Of a stretch of DNA of 64,000 bases, positions 1 through 8,373 are shown piece after piece. Numbering within the stretch: the first letter of the stretch is position 1; every line of letters begins with the position of its first letter. Source of the DNA: CAWCBH01 sp963793785 (GTDB lineage Bacteria > Actinomycetota > Thermoleophilia > Solirubrobacterales > 70-9); contig CAWCBH010000005.1 of NCBI GenBank assembly GCA_963793785.1, positions 1 to 64,000 of the forward strand. The letters are read 5' to 3'. The translations under genes were made by a program, and so were the position numbers. The notes below the pieces were generated by a model. The model did not search any database, was not told the origin of the DNA, and saw nothing but the letters and a program-made list of their open reading frames with translations.

Positions 1-10
1 GGCCGCGGCC

Positions 11-1081
11 GTGAGCCTGCTGCTCATCTCCCTGGCGACGACCGAAGGATGGCTCGTCAACGAGGAGCAGCTCCGCGCCTCGCTGCGCCGGTTGGAGGTC
101 GAGCACGACGTGATTCGGGTTCGACTCGGCCCCGAGCGGCATCTGCGCCGCAGCGGCGCCTGGCCGTTGGTCGACGCGATCGAGGCGGCCGGCGCTCGGC
201 GGGCGCTGCGCGAGGGTCTGCGGCGCGGCCGGCCGCGAGCTCTGGTCGCCCTCAGCGCCACCGCAGCGCTGTTGCTGCCGATCCGGCGCCTGCGCGCCGC
301 CGGGGTCGAGGTCGCGATCCGCGTCGACTGCCCATCCCGGCACTCGCGGCCGGGGATCCAGAACGCCGTCCAGCGAGGGCTCGAGCGCCGCCGCCTGCGC
401 GAGGCGACGCTCGCTGTCGCCACCGGGCCGCGGTCCGCAGCGCTGCTGTCGCCGCTGGCCGTCCGGACCGCCACCGTCCCCGTCTCGGTCCCGGCCGGGC
501 TCGACGGCCCCGACCCTGGGGGCCGCGACGTCGTCACCTACTCGGCCGACCCCGACAACAAGGGGCTCGACCTCGTCTGCCGGGCCTGGTGGGCGCTCGG
601 CTCCGCGACCGAGGGTCGGGCCCTCCGGGTCACCGGCGTCGAGGCGGAGCGGGGGCGACGGCTGCTGCTGCGTCGCGGGATCGCCGAGCCGCCGGGCCTG
701 GTCTGGCAGGGGCGGTTACCCCGCCGGCGCCACCTGGAGCTGGTCGGCGGGGCCGCCGCCTACGTCTCGGCCTCGGCCACCGAGGGCGCCGGGATCGCCC
801 AGCTGGAGGCGCTGGCCGCCGGGGTGCCGCTGGTCACGACCTCTTCCCTCGGCCCCTACGAGGCCTTCCCGATCGCCAAGCGCCTGGCCCCGGAGCTGAT
901 CGCGCAACGCCACCCGGAGGGCCTTGCGTCGGCGCTGTCGGCGGCGCTGGGGATGCCCGGAGCCCGCCGGCAGCGCTATGCGGCCGAGGCGAGCGAGGCC
1001 CTGGAGGGCTTCTCCGAGCGGGCTGCCGATCGCGCCCTCGCCGAGGAGGTCCTGCCGCAGCTCGGCCTGGGGGGAACGTGA
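11..1081 (+). CDS. Glycosyltransferase, GT-B type (family 1/4-like)
   Basis: Predicted 356-aa cytoplasmic glycosyltransferase. The C-terminal half carries the GT-B donor-site pattern: a stretch reading TYSADPDNKGLDL, then SATEGAGIAQLEALAAGVPLV, which resembles the E-x7-E region of GT4 enzymes. The N-terminal half is Arg/Leu-rich and poorly conserved. The GTG at 11 is the first usable start, but only ten bases of upstream sequence are visible, so a longer form cannot be excluded. Its stop overlaps the next gene by 4 bases (GTGA), implying translational coupling with the following glycosyltransferase and exporter genes. The sugar specificity cannot be read from sequence. Confidence 0.75.
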   Translation: MSLLLISLATTEGWLVNEEQLRASLRRLEVEHDVIRVRLGPERHLRRSGAWPLVDAIEAAGARRALREGLRRGRPRALVALSATAALLLPIRRLRAAGVEVAIRVDCPSRHSRPGIQNAVQRGLERRRLREATLAVATGPRSAALLSPLAVRTATVPVSVPAGLDGPDPGGRDVVTYSADPDNKGLDLVCRAWWALGSATEGRALRVTGVEAERGRRLLLRRGIAEPPGLVWQGRLPRRRHLELVGGAAAYVSASATEGAGIAQLEALAAGVPLVTTSSLGPYEAFPIAKRLAPELIAQRHPEGLASALSAALGMPGARRQRYAAEASEALEGFSERAADRALAEEVLPQLGLGGT

Positions 1082-2076
1082 TCGCGATCTGCATGGCGAC
1101 GTTCGACCCCGACCCGAAGCTGCTGGCCGTGCAGCTCGATTCGCTCCGCGCCCAGAGCGTCGCCGACTGGGCCTGCCTGATCAGCGACGACTGCTCGCGG
1201 CCGGAGCTGTTCGCAGAGCTCGAGCGCCAGGTCGCCGGCGACCCGAGGTTCGAGCTCTCGCGCTCGGAGCGGCGGCTGGGCTTCTACCGCAACTTCGAGC
1301 GCTGCCTGCGGCAGCTGCCGGCGGAGGCCGATCTGGTCGCTCTCTGCGACCAGGACGATCGCTGGCACCCGCAGAAGCTGGCTGTACTGCGCGACCGGCT
1401 CGGAGAGGCGCAGCTCGCCTACAGCGACCAGCGGCTGGTCGACCCGCAGGGCCGGGTTCTCGCCGACACCTACTGGACCAGCCGGCACAACAACCACACC
1501 AACCTGCTCTCGCTGCTGATCGCGAACACCGTCACCGGCGCCGCCTCGCTGATCCGGCGCGAGGTCGTCGAGCGGGCGCTGCCCTTTCCCGAGACTCCCG
1601 GCGAGCAATACCACGACCACTGGCTGGCGCTGGTGGCGCTGGCGAGCGGCAGCCTCGCCTACGTCGATCGCCCGCTCTATGACTACGTGCAGCACGGTGA
1701 GGCGGCACTCGGGCACGCGGCGGCCAACGTCGCCTACCCGGCCAGCGGCCGGCGCGGGGTCGAGCGGCTGCGGGGATGGCGGCAGGCGTTGGGCGACTGG
1801 CGCTGGGCCTACCTGAACGAGTATCGGCGCCTGCAGCTGCTCGCGCAGACGCTTCTGGATCGATCCCCGCCCGGCCTGCGGGGCGACAGGCGGCGGGCCT
1901 TGCGCCGGCTCGCACGTGCCGATCGCTCGCCGCTGGGTGTGGCCTGGCTGGCGCTGCGGCCGCTGCGCCGCCTCTGGGGAAGGGACGAGACCTTGGGGGC
2001 GGAGAGGCTCCTGGCCCGCGGGATCCTCTGGCGTCATCTGTCGCGAATCGGGATCGGCCGGACCGCCCCCAGGTAG
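1078..2076 (+). CDS. Glycosyltransferase family 2 (rhamnosyltransferase-like)
   Basis: A 332-aa GT-A fold glycosyltransferase. The N-terminus has the nucleotide-sugar binding pattern (IAICMATFDPD, then LISDDCS) and the metal-binding region reads LVALCDQDDRWHP, typical of rhamnosyl- and glycosyl-transferases that build O-antigen-like chains. The GTG start at 1078 is fixed by the 4-base overlap with the preceding gene and by the family N-terminus beginning there; the open frame further upstream is low-complexity Arg/Ala/Pro sequence and not coding. The ABC exporter ATPase follows about 80 bases downstream. Probably cytoplasmic and acting on a lipid-linked acceptor. Confidence 0.85.
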   Translation: MIAICMATFDPDPKLLAVQLDSLRAQSVADWACLISDDCSRPELFAELERQVAGDPRFELSRSERRLGFYRNFERCLRQLPAEADLVALCDQDDRWHPQKLAVLRDRLGEAQLAYSDQRLVDPQGRVLADTYWTSRHNNHTNLLSLLIANTVTGAASLIRREVVERALPFPETPGEQYHDHWLALVALASGSLAYVDRPLYDYVQHGEAALGHAAANVAYPASGRRGVERLRGWRQALGDWRWAYLNEYRRLQLLAQTLLDRSPPGLRGDRRRALRRLARADRSPLGVAWLALRPLRRLWGRDETLGAERLLARGILWRHLSRIGIGRTAPR

Positions 2077-2156
2077 CCTGCAGCCGGGCCTACGTCCACC
2101 CCGCAGCCGACCACCTTCCCGATTTGCCGACCCCGATTGCCGTCGAGACACCGGTA

Positions 2157-3380
2157 GTGATCGAGGCCCGGAACCTCGAGAAGACGTTCCGCATCCCGGT
2201 CCACCGCATCAACTCGTTCAAGGAGCGGGCCGTGCACCCGCTCGCGACTGCCGAGTACCGGGAGCTGCGCGCTCTGCGGGGGATCTCGCTGGACATCCAC
2301 CGCGGCGAGTTCTTCGGCATTGTCGGTCGCAACGGGTCCGGCAAGAGCACGCTGCTGAAGGTCCTCGCGAGCATCTACCGCGCCGATGCCGGCACGATCC
2401 GCATGGCCGGTCGCCTCGCCCCCTTCATCGAGTTGGGCGTCGGCTTCGACCTCGAGCTGACCGCGCGCGAGAACGTGGTCCTCAACGGAGTGATGATGGG
2501 GCTCTCCAGGCGCGAGGCGCGCCGCCGCCTCGACGCAGTCCTCGATTTCGCCGAGCTCGACGACTTCGTCGAGCTGAAGCTGAAGAACTACTCCTCGGGG
2601 ATGGTCGTCCGGCTTGCCTTCGCGGTGATGGTGCAGGCGGACGCCGACATCATGCTGATCGACGAGGTGCTGGCGGTTGGCGACGCCGCCTTCCAGCAGA
2701 AATGCGCCGACACCTTCCGCCGTCTGCGCGACGAGGGAAAGACAATCGTCCTCGTCACCCACGACATGGCCAGCGTCGAGTCCTACTGCCACCGTGCGAT
2801 GCTGATCGAGGAGGGCGCGCCGACCTACAGCGGCGAGCCGGGGGAGGTTGCCCAGCGGTATCTGAAGCTCAACTTCAAGCACGCCCGCGAGCAGGCCGAG
2901 CCGCGGGCCGGGCACCCGGCCTTCGACCAGGACGCGCGGGTGGTCGACGCCTGGATCGAGAACGAGTCCGGGGAACGGGTCACCAGCATCGAACAGGGAG
3001 AGCCGATCCGGTTCCGGGCCGTCGTCGAAGCGCAGCGGGAGATCACCGCGCCGATCTTCGGCTTCGTGTTCACCAACGCCGACGGCCTCAACGTCTGCGG
3101 CTTCCGCGAAGGGCTGGCGACGGGCAACGGACGGGCGGACCGGCTGGCGGAGGGGGAGAGGGCGCGGGTCGCCGGCACGATCGAGAACCTCCTCACCCCC
3201 GGGCGCTACTTCGTCAGCTGCCGGGTCTCTCGCAATCGAAACGTCGGCGATATCGCCCTGCAGATCCTCGGCATCGCCGACTTCGTCGTCTTCGGGACGG
3301 CGCAGGGGCTGGGCGTGATCGCAGCCCCCGCCGAGGTCGAGATCGTCGCCGATCGGCCCGATCCTGAGGTCCCGGGATGA
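2157..3380 (+). CDS. wzt: ABC transporter ATP-binding protein for polysaccharide export (Wzt/TagH type)
   Basis: A 407-aa ATPase that powers export of a lipid-linked polysaccharide. Walker A is GRNGSGKST (residues 57-65), the ABC signature is YSSGM (145-149), Walker B is IMLIDE (165-170) and the switch histidine is H202. After the nucleotide-binding domain there is an extension of about 160 residues (from about 245) matching the beta-sandwich, Wzt-C-like substrate-recognition domain of exporters that recognise a finished glycan end. I chose the GTG at 2157 because homology begins at MIEARNLEKTF; a TTG at 2124 is an alternative. It overlaps the permease gene by ATGA, giving a classic Wzt-Wzm pair. 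Confidence 0.9.
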   Translation: MIEARNLEKTFRIPVHRINSFKERAVHPLATAEYRELRALRGISLDIHRGEFFGIVGRNGSGKSTLLKVLASIYRADAGTIRMAGRLAPFIELGVGFDLELTARENVVLNGVMMGLSRREARRRLDAVLDFAELDDFVELKLKNYSSGMVVRLAFAVMVQADADIMLIDEVLAVGDAAFQQKCADTFRRLRDEGKTIVLVTHDMASVESYCHRAMLIEEGAPTYSGEPGEVAQRYLKLNFKHAREQAEPRAGHPAFDQDARVVDAWIENESGERVTSIEQGEPIRFRAVVEAQREITAPIFGFVFTNADGLNVCGFREGLATGNGRADRLAEGERARVAGTIENLLTPGRYFVSCRVSRNRNVGDIALQILGIADFVVFGTAQGLGVIAAPAEVEIVADRPDPEVPG

Positions 3381-4222
3381 ACGACGCGGCCGGAGCGCAG
3401 CTGCGGGAGGTCGGCGGTCCGTCGGCGCTGGGGGGCGGCTGGCGGCGCTTCTTCGACCTCCTCTACCTGGTCGCCGTCACCGACTTCAAGAAGTCCTATT
3501 TCGGCACCGTGCTCGGATACCTCTGGTCGCTGTTGCGGCCGCTGTTGCTGTTCGCGGTGTTGCTGTTCGTCTTCACGCAGATCTTCCGGCTCGGCTCGCA
3601 GGTCGAGCACTACGAGGTTCTGCTGCTGTTCAACATCGTCCTCTTCGGCTTCTTTCAGGAAGCGACGATGGCGGCCGTCGGGTCGGTGGTCGGACGCGAG
3701 GCGATCGTGCGCAAGACCCAGTTCCCGCGCCTGGTGATCCCGCTCGCGGTGGTGCTGACCAGCCTCTTCAACCTCGCCCTCAACCTGATCGCGGTGCTGG
3801 TCTTCGTGCTCGCGTTCGGCGTCACCCCGACCTGGACCTGGCTCTTGTTCCCGGTCGTCCTGGCGCTGTTGTTCGTGATCACGACTGCGGTCTCGATGAT
3901 CGTCTCCTCCCTGTTCGTGCGCTTCCGCGACGTCTCGATCATCTGGACGGTCTTGGTCACGGTGCTCTTCTACGGCACCCCGATCCTCTATCCGCTGGAG
4001 TTCGTGCCGGAGAAGTTCCAGGAGTTGATCCTCGTAAACCCGCTGACACCGCTCTTCGAGCAGGCGCGGGTGTGGATCATCGACCCCGATGCGCCGGGCG
4101 CCGTTGCGGCCGCTGACAGCGCCCTTTTCCTGGCGATTCCGATCGCGATCTACGTCGGGGTCTGCGCGCTCGCGGTCTGGGTCTTCCGCCGCGAGGCGCC
4201 GCGGATTGCAGAAGAGTTGTAG
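3377..4222 (+). CDS. wzm: ABC-2 type polysaccharide export permease (Wzm/TagG type)
   Basis: A 281-aa integral membrane permease with about six hydrophobic segments, partner of the ATPase just upstream (4-base overlap). The N-terminal amphipathic stretch (FFDLLYLVAVTDFKKSYFGTV) precedes the first membrane span, as in the TagG/RfbA/Wzm family, and length and topology match that family. Together the pair would flip an undecaprenyl-linked glycan across the cytoplasmic membrane. It is the last plus-strand gene of this block; a GC hairpin (4254-4268) separates it from the convergent dioxygenase gene. Confidence 0.9.
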   Translation: MNDAAGAQLREVGGPSALGGGWRRFFDLLYLVAVTDFKKSYFGTVLGYLWSLLRPLLLFAVLLFVFTQIFRLGSQVEHYEVLLLFNIVLFGFFQEATMAAVGSVVGREAIVRKTQFPRLVIPLAVVLTSLFNLALNLIAVLVFVLAFGVTPTWTWLLFPVVLALLFVITTAVSMIVSSLFVRFRDVSIIWTVLVTVLFYGTPILYPLEFVPEKFQELILVNPLTPLFEQARVWIIDPDAPGAVAAADSALFLAIPIAIYVGVCALAVWVFRREAPRIAEEL

Positions 4223-4253
4223 CCGGAGCGTCAGCGACGGCAGAGGCAGGTCA

Positions 4254-4268
4254 GGCGGCGCAGCCGCC
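4254..4268. terminator. GC hairpin between convergent genes
   Basis: GGCGGC (4254-4259), a three-base loop and GCCGCC (4263-4268) lie in the 72-base gap between the convergent permease and dioxygenase genes. There is no U-tract on either side, so this is a possible bidirectional terminator only on position and stem strength. Confidence 0.3.
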
Positions 4269-4294
4269 GCAATGATTCCTGTAGAGGCGAGGCC

Positions 4295-5296
4295 TTAGAA
4301 GGCCAGCGGCACGTACTCGGGCGGGAAGCCGGAAGGCCCGAAGAACCAGCTCTCGACCGCGTAGCGGGCGTTCGGCATCTCCTTCTCCGCCGCGGTCGCG
4401 TGCAGGAAGAGGTCGTCGAACAGGAGCACGTCGCCGGGCTCGAAGATCGGGCGCAGGATCGGCCGGTCACCGGCCGCCTCTTCGGCGTTCGCCGGCGAGA
4501 CCGACCAGTCGAAGATCGCTCCCTCGGTGCCGGTGGGGACGATGTGGTCCAGCCGCCGGGGAACGATGTCCAGGCCGGGGGCCTCGTCGCCGCAGCGCGA
4601 CAGAGCCAGCCAGACGTTGAGCGCGCGAACGTCGCCGAGGAAAGCGCCGTCCTGGTGCCAGGCGGAGCCGGCGTCAGGGCTGACCTTTCGAAGCGTGCAC
4701 TTGTTGACCGAGATCGCCGGCCGCTCGCCCAGGTAGTCGGTGATCAGGGTTCGCAGACCGGCCCGCTCGAAGCTGTCGAGGACCTCGAACATCACCCGCG
4801 GCGAGTCGGCGGCCCAGATCCCGCCCGAGTCGCTGACCCAGCCGCGCTCCGGGGCGAGGTCGAACGGGGGGTCGGCGACAAACTCCTCGAAGTAGCCGTC
4901 GCCTCCGCCGTTGCCCCCGGCGCGAGCCTCGAAGGCGAGGTCGATCTCGCGTCGCAGCCGCAGCGCCTCCTCGGTGCCGAGCAACCCCCTGACGAGCAGA
5001 CAGCCGTCGCGGAGGATCCCCGCTCGCAGCAGGCCCGGGGTCAGGTCGGCCGGTGCGACCTCTGGCAACGGATTTCCCTCGGGCAGCGCCGCGAAGTCGG
5101 GCTCAGGAGGCCGGGCGCTGCCGTTGGACGGGCCGGTGAGCAGGGCGCCTGCGGCATGACGGAGCTTGAGGATCTTCCGCTCCGCCTCGGGATCGCGGCG
5201 GTCCCGGATGGCCTCGGAGAGGGTGCCGATCTGCTCGAACAGCTGCGCACCGTCGGCGCCGGCGGCGCGATCGCGCTTTCGCGAACCGAAGATCAT
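4295..5296 (-). CDS. Phytanoyl-CoA dioxygenase (PhyH)-family Fe(II)/2-oxoglutarate oxygenase
   Basis: A 333-aa protein of the PhyH family of non-heme iron, 2-oxoglutarate-dependent oxygenases. The metal-binding facial triad is visible as H214-x-D216 (in SAWHQDGAF) and H299 (in LFLHATAAEKE), with R311 placed to bind the 2-oxoglutarate carboxylate. The double-stranded beta-helix occupies roughly residues 95-325; the first 80 residues are a poorly conserved extension. It is the last gene of a four-gene minus-strand operon (acetyltransferase, glycosyltransferase, methyltransferase, oxygenase), each joined by a 4-base overlap. Hydroxylation of a glycan or lipid component is a reasonable inference; the substrate is unknown. 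Confidence 0.8.
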   Translation of the reverse strand: MIFGSRKRDRAAGADGAQLFEQIGTLSEAIRDRRDPEAERKILKLRHAAGALLTGPSNGSARPPEPDFAALPEGNPLPEVAPADLTPGLLRAGILRDGCLLVRGLLGTEEALRLRREIDLAFEARAGGNGGGDGYFEEFVADPPFDLAPERGWVSDSGGIWAADSPRVMFEVLDSFERAGLRTLITDYLGERPAISVNKCTLRKVSPDAGSAWHQDGAFLGDVRALNVWLALSRCGDEAPGLDIVPRRLDHIVPTGTEGAIFDWSVSPANAEEAAGDRPILRPIFEPGDVLLFDDLFLHATAAEKEMPNARYAVESWFFGPSGFPPEYVPLAF

Positions 5297-5910
5297 CCGC
5301 GAGTCACCTTACCCGGGGCCGCCGCGAAGGCCCAGACCTGGACCGGGAACTCGTCCTCGTTGCGCATCGAGTGCCAGCGCCGCCTCGCCGACCAGCGGCT
5401 GAAGTTGCCGACCACGCACTGGCGGTTGCCCCAGGAGTCGACGGCCTCCACCTCCAGCCCGCCCCGCTCGAGCAGCGTGCGCAGCCCCCGCGGACTGAAC
5501 CGCCAGTAGTCGCGCAGCCCGTAAAGCGGCAGCTCGTGGATCCGGATCAAGAACGGCGTCGTCACGATCACCCGCCCACCCGGCACGCAGAGCCGTCGCA
5601 GGTTCGCGACCGCCGCCACCGGGTCGATCACGTGCTCGAGAACCTGCTCGCAGATCACGACGTCGAAGCGGCGTTGCTCGGCCAGCGGCGCGCAGAGGTC
5701 GAACTCGGGATGGTTGAGGCTGACGTGCTGTTTCCAGGGCTTGGCGACGTGCGAGTCGCCGCTGATCTCGGCGGCGCTGAGCTGGTCGGGGCCCAAGGAG
5801 GCGATGTGGTCGTCGACCGCGGCGTTCATCACCTGACGCTGCCAGTGGTCGGACGGGCCTTCGGCGGCGGGGAAAAGCAGGCGCTCGGCGAATCGAAGCA
5901 TGCCGCTCAA
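5293..5910 (-). CDS. Class I SAM-dependent methyltransferase
   Basis: A 205-aa methyltransferase of the Methyltransf_11 type. The segment FDVVICEQVLEHVIDP is the post-motif II region, followed by LRRLCVPGGRVIVTTPF (motif III). The early part (FAERLLFP, AEISGDSH) replaces the usual glycine-rich motif I with a degenerate form, as seen in many glycan-cluster methyltransferases. It overlaps both neighbours by 4 bases within the minus-strand operon ending in the PhyH-family oxygenase. Likely O-methylates a sugar or lipid carrier; the target is unknown. Confidence 0.75.
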   Translation of the reverse strand: MSGMLRFAERLLFPAAEGPSDHWQRQVMNAAVDDHIASLGPDQLSAAEISGDSHVAKPWKQHVSLNHPEFDLCAPLAEQRRFDVVICEQVLEHVIDPVAAVANLRRLCVPGGRVIVTTPFLIRIHELPLYGLRDYWRFSPRGLRTLLERGGLEVEAVDSWGNRQCVVGNFSRWSARRRWHSMRNEDEFPVQVWAFAAAPGKVTRG

Positions 5911-6785
5911 AACAGCCCTCGCCAGGTCTCGGGGATCGGCTCGAGGACGATCTCAAGCCCCTCGCTGCGCACCGAGCTGTCCTCGTAGAACCAGCGCTCG
6001 AACTCCTCCTCCTCGCTGATCCGGTTGTGCGCGCCCAGCCCGGCCGCAAGGTCGTCCGGGTTCCAGTTGCGGCTGCTGCGCTCGCGGTGGCGGGCGAGGC
6101 AGATCTCGTAGTCCATCCGGTGCAGGTGGACCAGCCGTAGGTCGGGCTCGAGGTTCCACTCGCCGTCGGCGCGGGTGTGAAAGCCGGGCGCCCAGCTCAG
6201 CGGCTCGGTCGCCAGCACCGGCTTGTTGTAGGCGTCGTTCTGGAACCAGAATCCCCGCTGGTCGAGGATCGGGCGGTCGCCCCGAAACGGCGCCTCGCGG
6301 TCTCGCATGTGCAGGATCTCGTAGCCGAACGGGTTCACGAAGTCCTCGTCGAAGTGGTCGAGGTACTCGCCCAGCGAGCCCCACTCGGGTAGCGGGGTGA
6401 CGATCTCGTCGACGTCGCCGACCAATACCACGTCGTAGCGCTCGAGCAGCCGACGCTGGTGGGCCTCGATCGTGCTCACCATCCAGCTGAAGTCAAGGCT
6501 GTCGTGCTCGACCGGAACGCGCACGAACCCATCGCGGTCGGTCGAGCCGTCGGTCGACTGGTGGTCGAGCACGTAGATGTCCTGCGGTGCGAAGTAGCGC
6601 GAGTAATAGCCGAGCCAGATCGGCAGGAAGACAGACTCGTTCTGCGCGATCGTCAGCAGCGCGCGTCGCTTCGGCGGGCTCGAGGGCGAGGCGCGGCGCT
6701 CGCGACGGGTGCGCCGCAGGTGCTCGAAGAACTCCTCCGCCAGCGGGTGCGGCCTCGGAGCCGGGAGGGGCTCGAGGTCGATCAT
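5907..6785 (-). CDS. Glycosyltransferase, GT-A fold (family 2/92-like)
   Basis: A 292-aa protein with the layout of GT92/GT2-like enzymes: ALLTIAQNESVFLPIWLGYY near residue 43, LDHQSTDGS near 73, and a metal-binding DVDE at residues 124-127 (VLVGDVDEIVTP). The C-terminal half has WAPGFHT and HRMDYE motifs common in proteins annotated as glycosyltransferase family 2 or 92. It is the second gene of a translationally coupled minus-strand block, overlapping the acetyltransferase before it and the methyltransferase after it by 4 bases each. Confidence 0.75.
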   Translation of the reverse strand: MIDLEPLPAPRPHPLAEEFFEHLRRTRRERRASPSSPPKRRALLTIAQNESVFLPIWLGYYSRYFAPQDIYVLDHQSTDGSTDRDGFVRVPVEHDSLDFSWMVSTIEAHQRRLLERYDVVLVGDVDEIVTPLPEWGSLGEYLDHFDEDFVNPFGYEILHMRDREAPFRGDRPILDQRGFWFQNDAYNKPVLATEPLSWAPGFHTRADGEWNLEPDLRLVHLHRMDYEICLARHRERSSRNWNPDDLAAGLGAHNRISEEEEFERWFYEDSSVRSEGLEIVLEPIPETWRGLF

Positions 6786-7378
6786 GCGGGCCTGGCCGGC
6801 GCTCCGACGACCGTCGTCTGCGGCGCGACGTCGTCGACGACCACCGCGTTGGCGCCGATCTGTGCTCCGGCTCCGACCCGCACCGGGCCGATGATCTTCG
6901 CTCCGGTGCCGATGTTCACCCCGGGCTCGACCTTCGGTCCGGCAAGGTCACCGGCCCGCAGGCCGATCGTCACGAAGGGGCTGATCACGGTCCCCGAGCC
7001 GACCTCGGCGATCCCGTCGATCACGACCTGGCCGTGCGGGAGGTAGACCCCGGCCTCGACGACGACCGGGTCGCCGATCGAGACCTGCGCGGTCGAGATC
7101 GCGAGCCGGTGAGCGAGCCGCGGCAGGACCGGCACCCCGAGCGCCTGCAGGCGCGCCTTGAGCCGGTAGAGCGCCAGGCCCAGGAAGGCGTCGCTGACCC
7201 AGATCAACCGCAGTGCCTGCAAAGCGGCGTCGGCCGGGGACCGGAAGCTGTCGCGCTCGCCGCGATGGGCGGCTGTGACGCTTGCGTCGGCGACGATCGC
7301 CTCGCGCAGACCTGGATGCCTGGAGCGGATCTCCTGCATCAGCGCGCTCTTGTCAGCGTGCCGCTGCGCCCCGTTCAT
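6782..7378 (-). CDS. Hexapeptide-repeat acyltransferase (serine-acetyltransferase-like, LbH fold)
   Basis: A 198-aa protein. Residues 1-90 are helical, like the N-terminus of serine acetyltransferases, and residues from about 95 form a left-handed beta helix with repeated hexapeptides (VSIGDP, VVVEAG, AEVGSG, VNIGTG, AQIGAN), ending in VVGAPARP. Such enzymes acetylate serine or sugars; the operon with glycosyltransferase, methyltransferase and oxygenase favours sugar O- or N-acetylation over cysteine synthesis. It is the first gene of the minus-strand operon. A -10-like TATAGG/TAGGGT lies 10-12 bases before its ATG. Confidence 0.75.
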   Translation of the reverse strand: MNGAQRHADKSALMQEIRSRHPGLREAIVADASVTAAHRGERDSFRSPADAALQALRLIWVSDAFLGLALYRLKARLQALGVPVLPRLAHRLAISTAQVSIGDPVVVEAGVYLPHGQVVIDGIAEVGSGTVISPFVTIGLRAGDLAGPKVEPGVNIGTGAKIIGPVRVGAGAQIGANAVVVDDVAPQTTVVGAPARPA

Positions 7379-7458
7379 GGCCGTGGCGACCCTATACCCT
7401 GGCCGAAATTCGCTCCCAGGCTTCGGACAACGACGGGCTCGGCTACTCGCTGGTCAAC

Positions 7459-8373
7459 ATGATCGAGATCGTCACCGCGTGTCTCGATGCCGCGGGAGCG
7501 AAATCGGTGACCGAGGTCGGCGCCTACCGCGGCGAGCTGACCGCCGAGCTGCTGGCCTGGGCGCGGGCGGCGGGGGCCCGGGTGACCGCGATCGAGCCCC
7601 AGCCGCCGCCGGCGCTGGCCGAGCTGACTCGCGATCACCCCGAGCTGACGCTGGTCGAGCAGACCAGCCACCGGGCGTTGCGCGAGCTGCCGGTCGCCGA
7701 CGCCCTGATCCTCGACGGGGATCACAACTACTACACGCTGGCCGAGGAGCTGCGGCTGATCTACGAGCGGGTGGACCCGCCCCACGGCCCGCTGGTGATG
7801 TTCCACGACGTCGCCTGGCCACACGCGCGCCGGGACACCTACCACGCGCCCGACCAGATCCCCGACGAGCACCGCCAGCCGCTGGCCGAGAACGTCGGCC
7901 TGTCCCCGGGTGAGACGGGGGTCTCGCAGTTCGGCGTCCCGTTCAAGTGGGCGGCGCGGCGCGAGGGCGGTCCCCGAAACGGCGTCCTGACCGCGATCGA
8001 GGACTTCATCGCCGAGGCTCCGCAGCTGCGGCTGGCCACGATTCCCGCCTTCTTCGGCTTCGGCGTCCTCTGGCATCGCGACGCGGCCTGGTCGGCGGCG
8101 GTTGCCGAGATCGTCGATCCGTGGGATCGCAACCCGATCCTCGCCCGGATGGAGGCCAACCGTGTTGCGCACCTGGCGGGAGACATCCGCAACGCGAAGG
8201 AGCTGGAGGAGATGCAGGAGCGCCGCGCCGAGCAGGAGCGGCTGCTGATGGCGATGCTCGGGTCGAGCGCCTTCGCGTTCGCCGAGCGGCTGGCGCGGCT
8301 GCGCCAGCGCGGTCCGCTGACCTACTCCCGCGCCCAGGTCAAGCGGGCGCTCGGGCTCAGCGACGACGACTGA
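7459..8373 (+). CDS. Class I SAM-dependent methyltransferase (glycan cluster)
   Basis: A methyltransferase-like protein, 304 aa from the first in-frame ATG. Motif I-like SVTEVGAYRGELTAELLAW is followed by an acidic post-I strand (VTAIEPQ) and a catalytic-domain stretch ALILDGDHNYYTLAEELRLI, LVMFHDVAWPH, seen in methyltransferases of glycan clusters. The C-terminus is a charged helix (ELEEMQERRAEQERL). Start uncertain: coding bias continues upstream from 7459 to about 7387, but no ATG, GTG or TTG is in frame between 7282 and 7459; CTG 7399, ATT 7408 or a frame error are possible. Its last 17 bases overlap the convergent glycosyltransferase gene. Confidence 0.7.
   Translation: MIEIVTACLDAAGAKSVTEVGAYRGELTAELLAWARAAGARVTAIEPQPPPALAELTRDHPELTLVEQTSHRALRELPVADALILDGDHNYYTLAEELRLIYERVDPPHGPLVMFHDVAWPHARRDTYHAPDQIPDEHRQPLAENVGLSPGETGVSQFGVPFKWAARREGGPRNGVLTAIEDFIAEAPQLRLATIPAFFGFGVLWHRDAAWSAAVAEIVDPWDRNPILARMEANRVAHLAGDIRNAKELEEMQERRAEQERLLMAMLGSSAFAFAERLARLRQRGPLTYSRAQVKRALGLSDDD

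Noticed and set aside
49..1077. N-terminal extension of the GT2 gene back to 49
   Set aside because: It is an out-of-frame reading of the preceding glycosyltransferase; family homology begins at the GTG 1078 that overlaps its stop.
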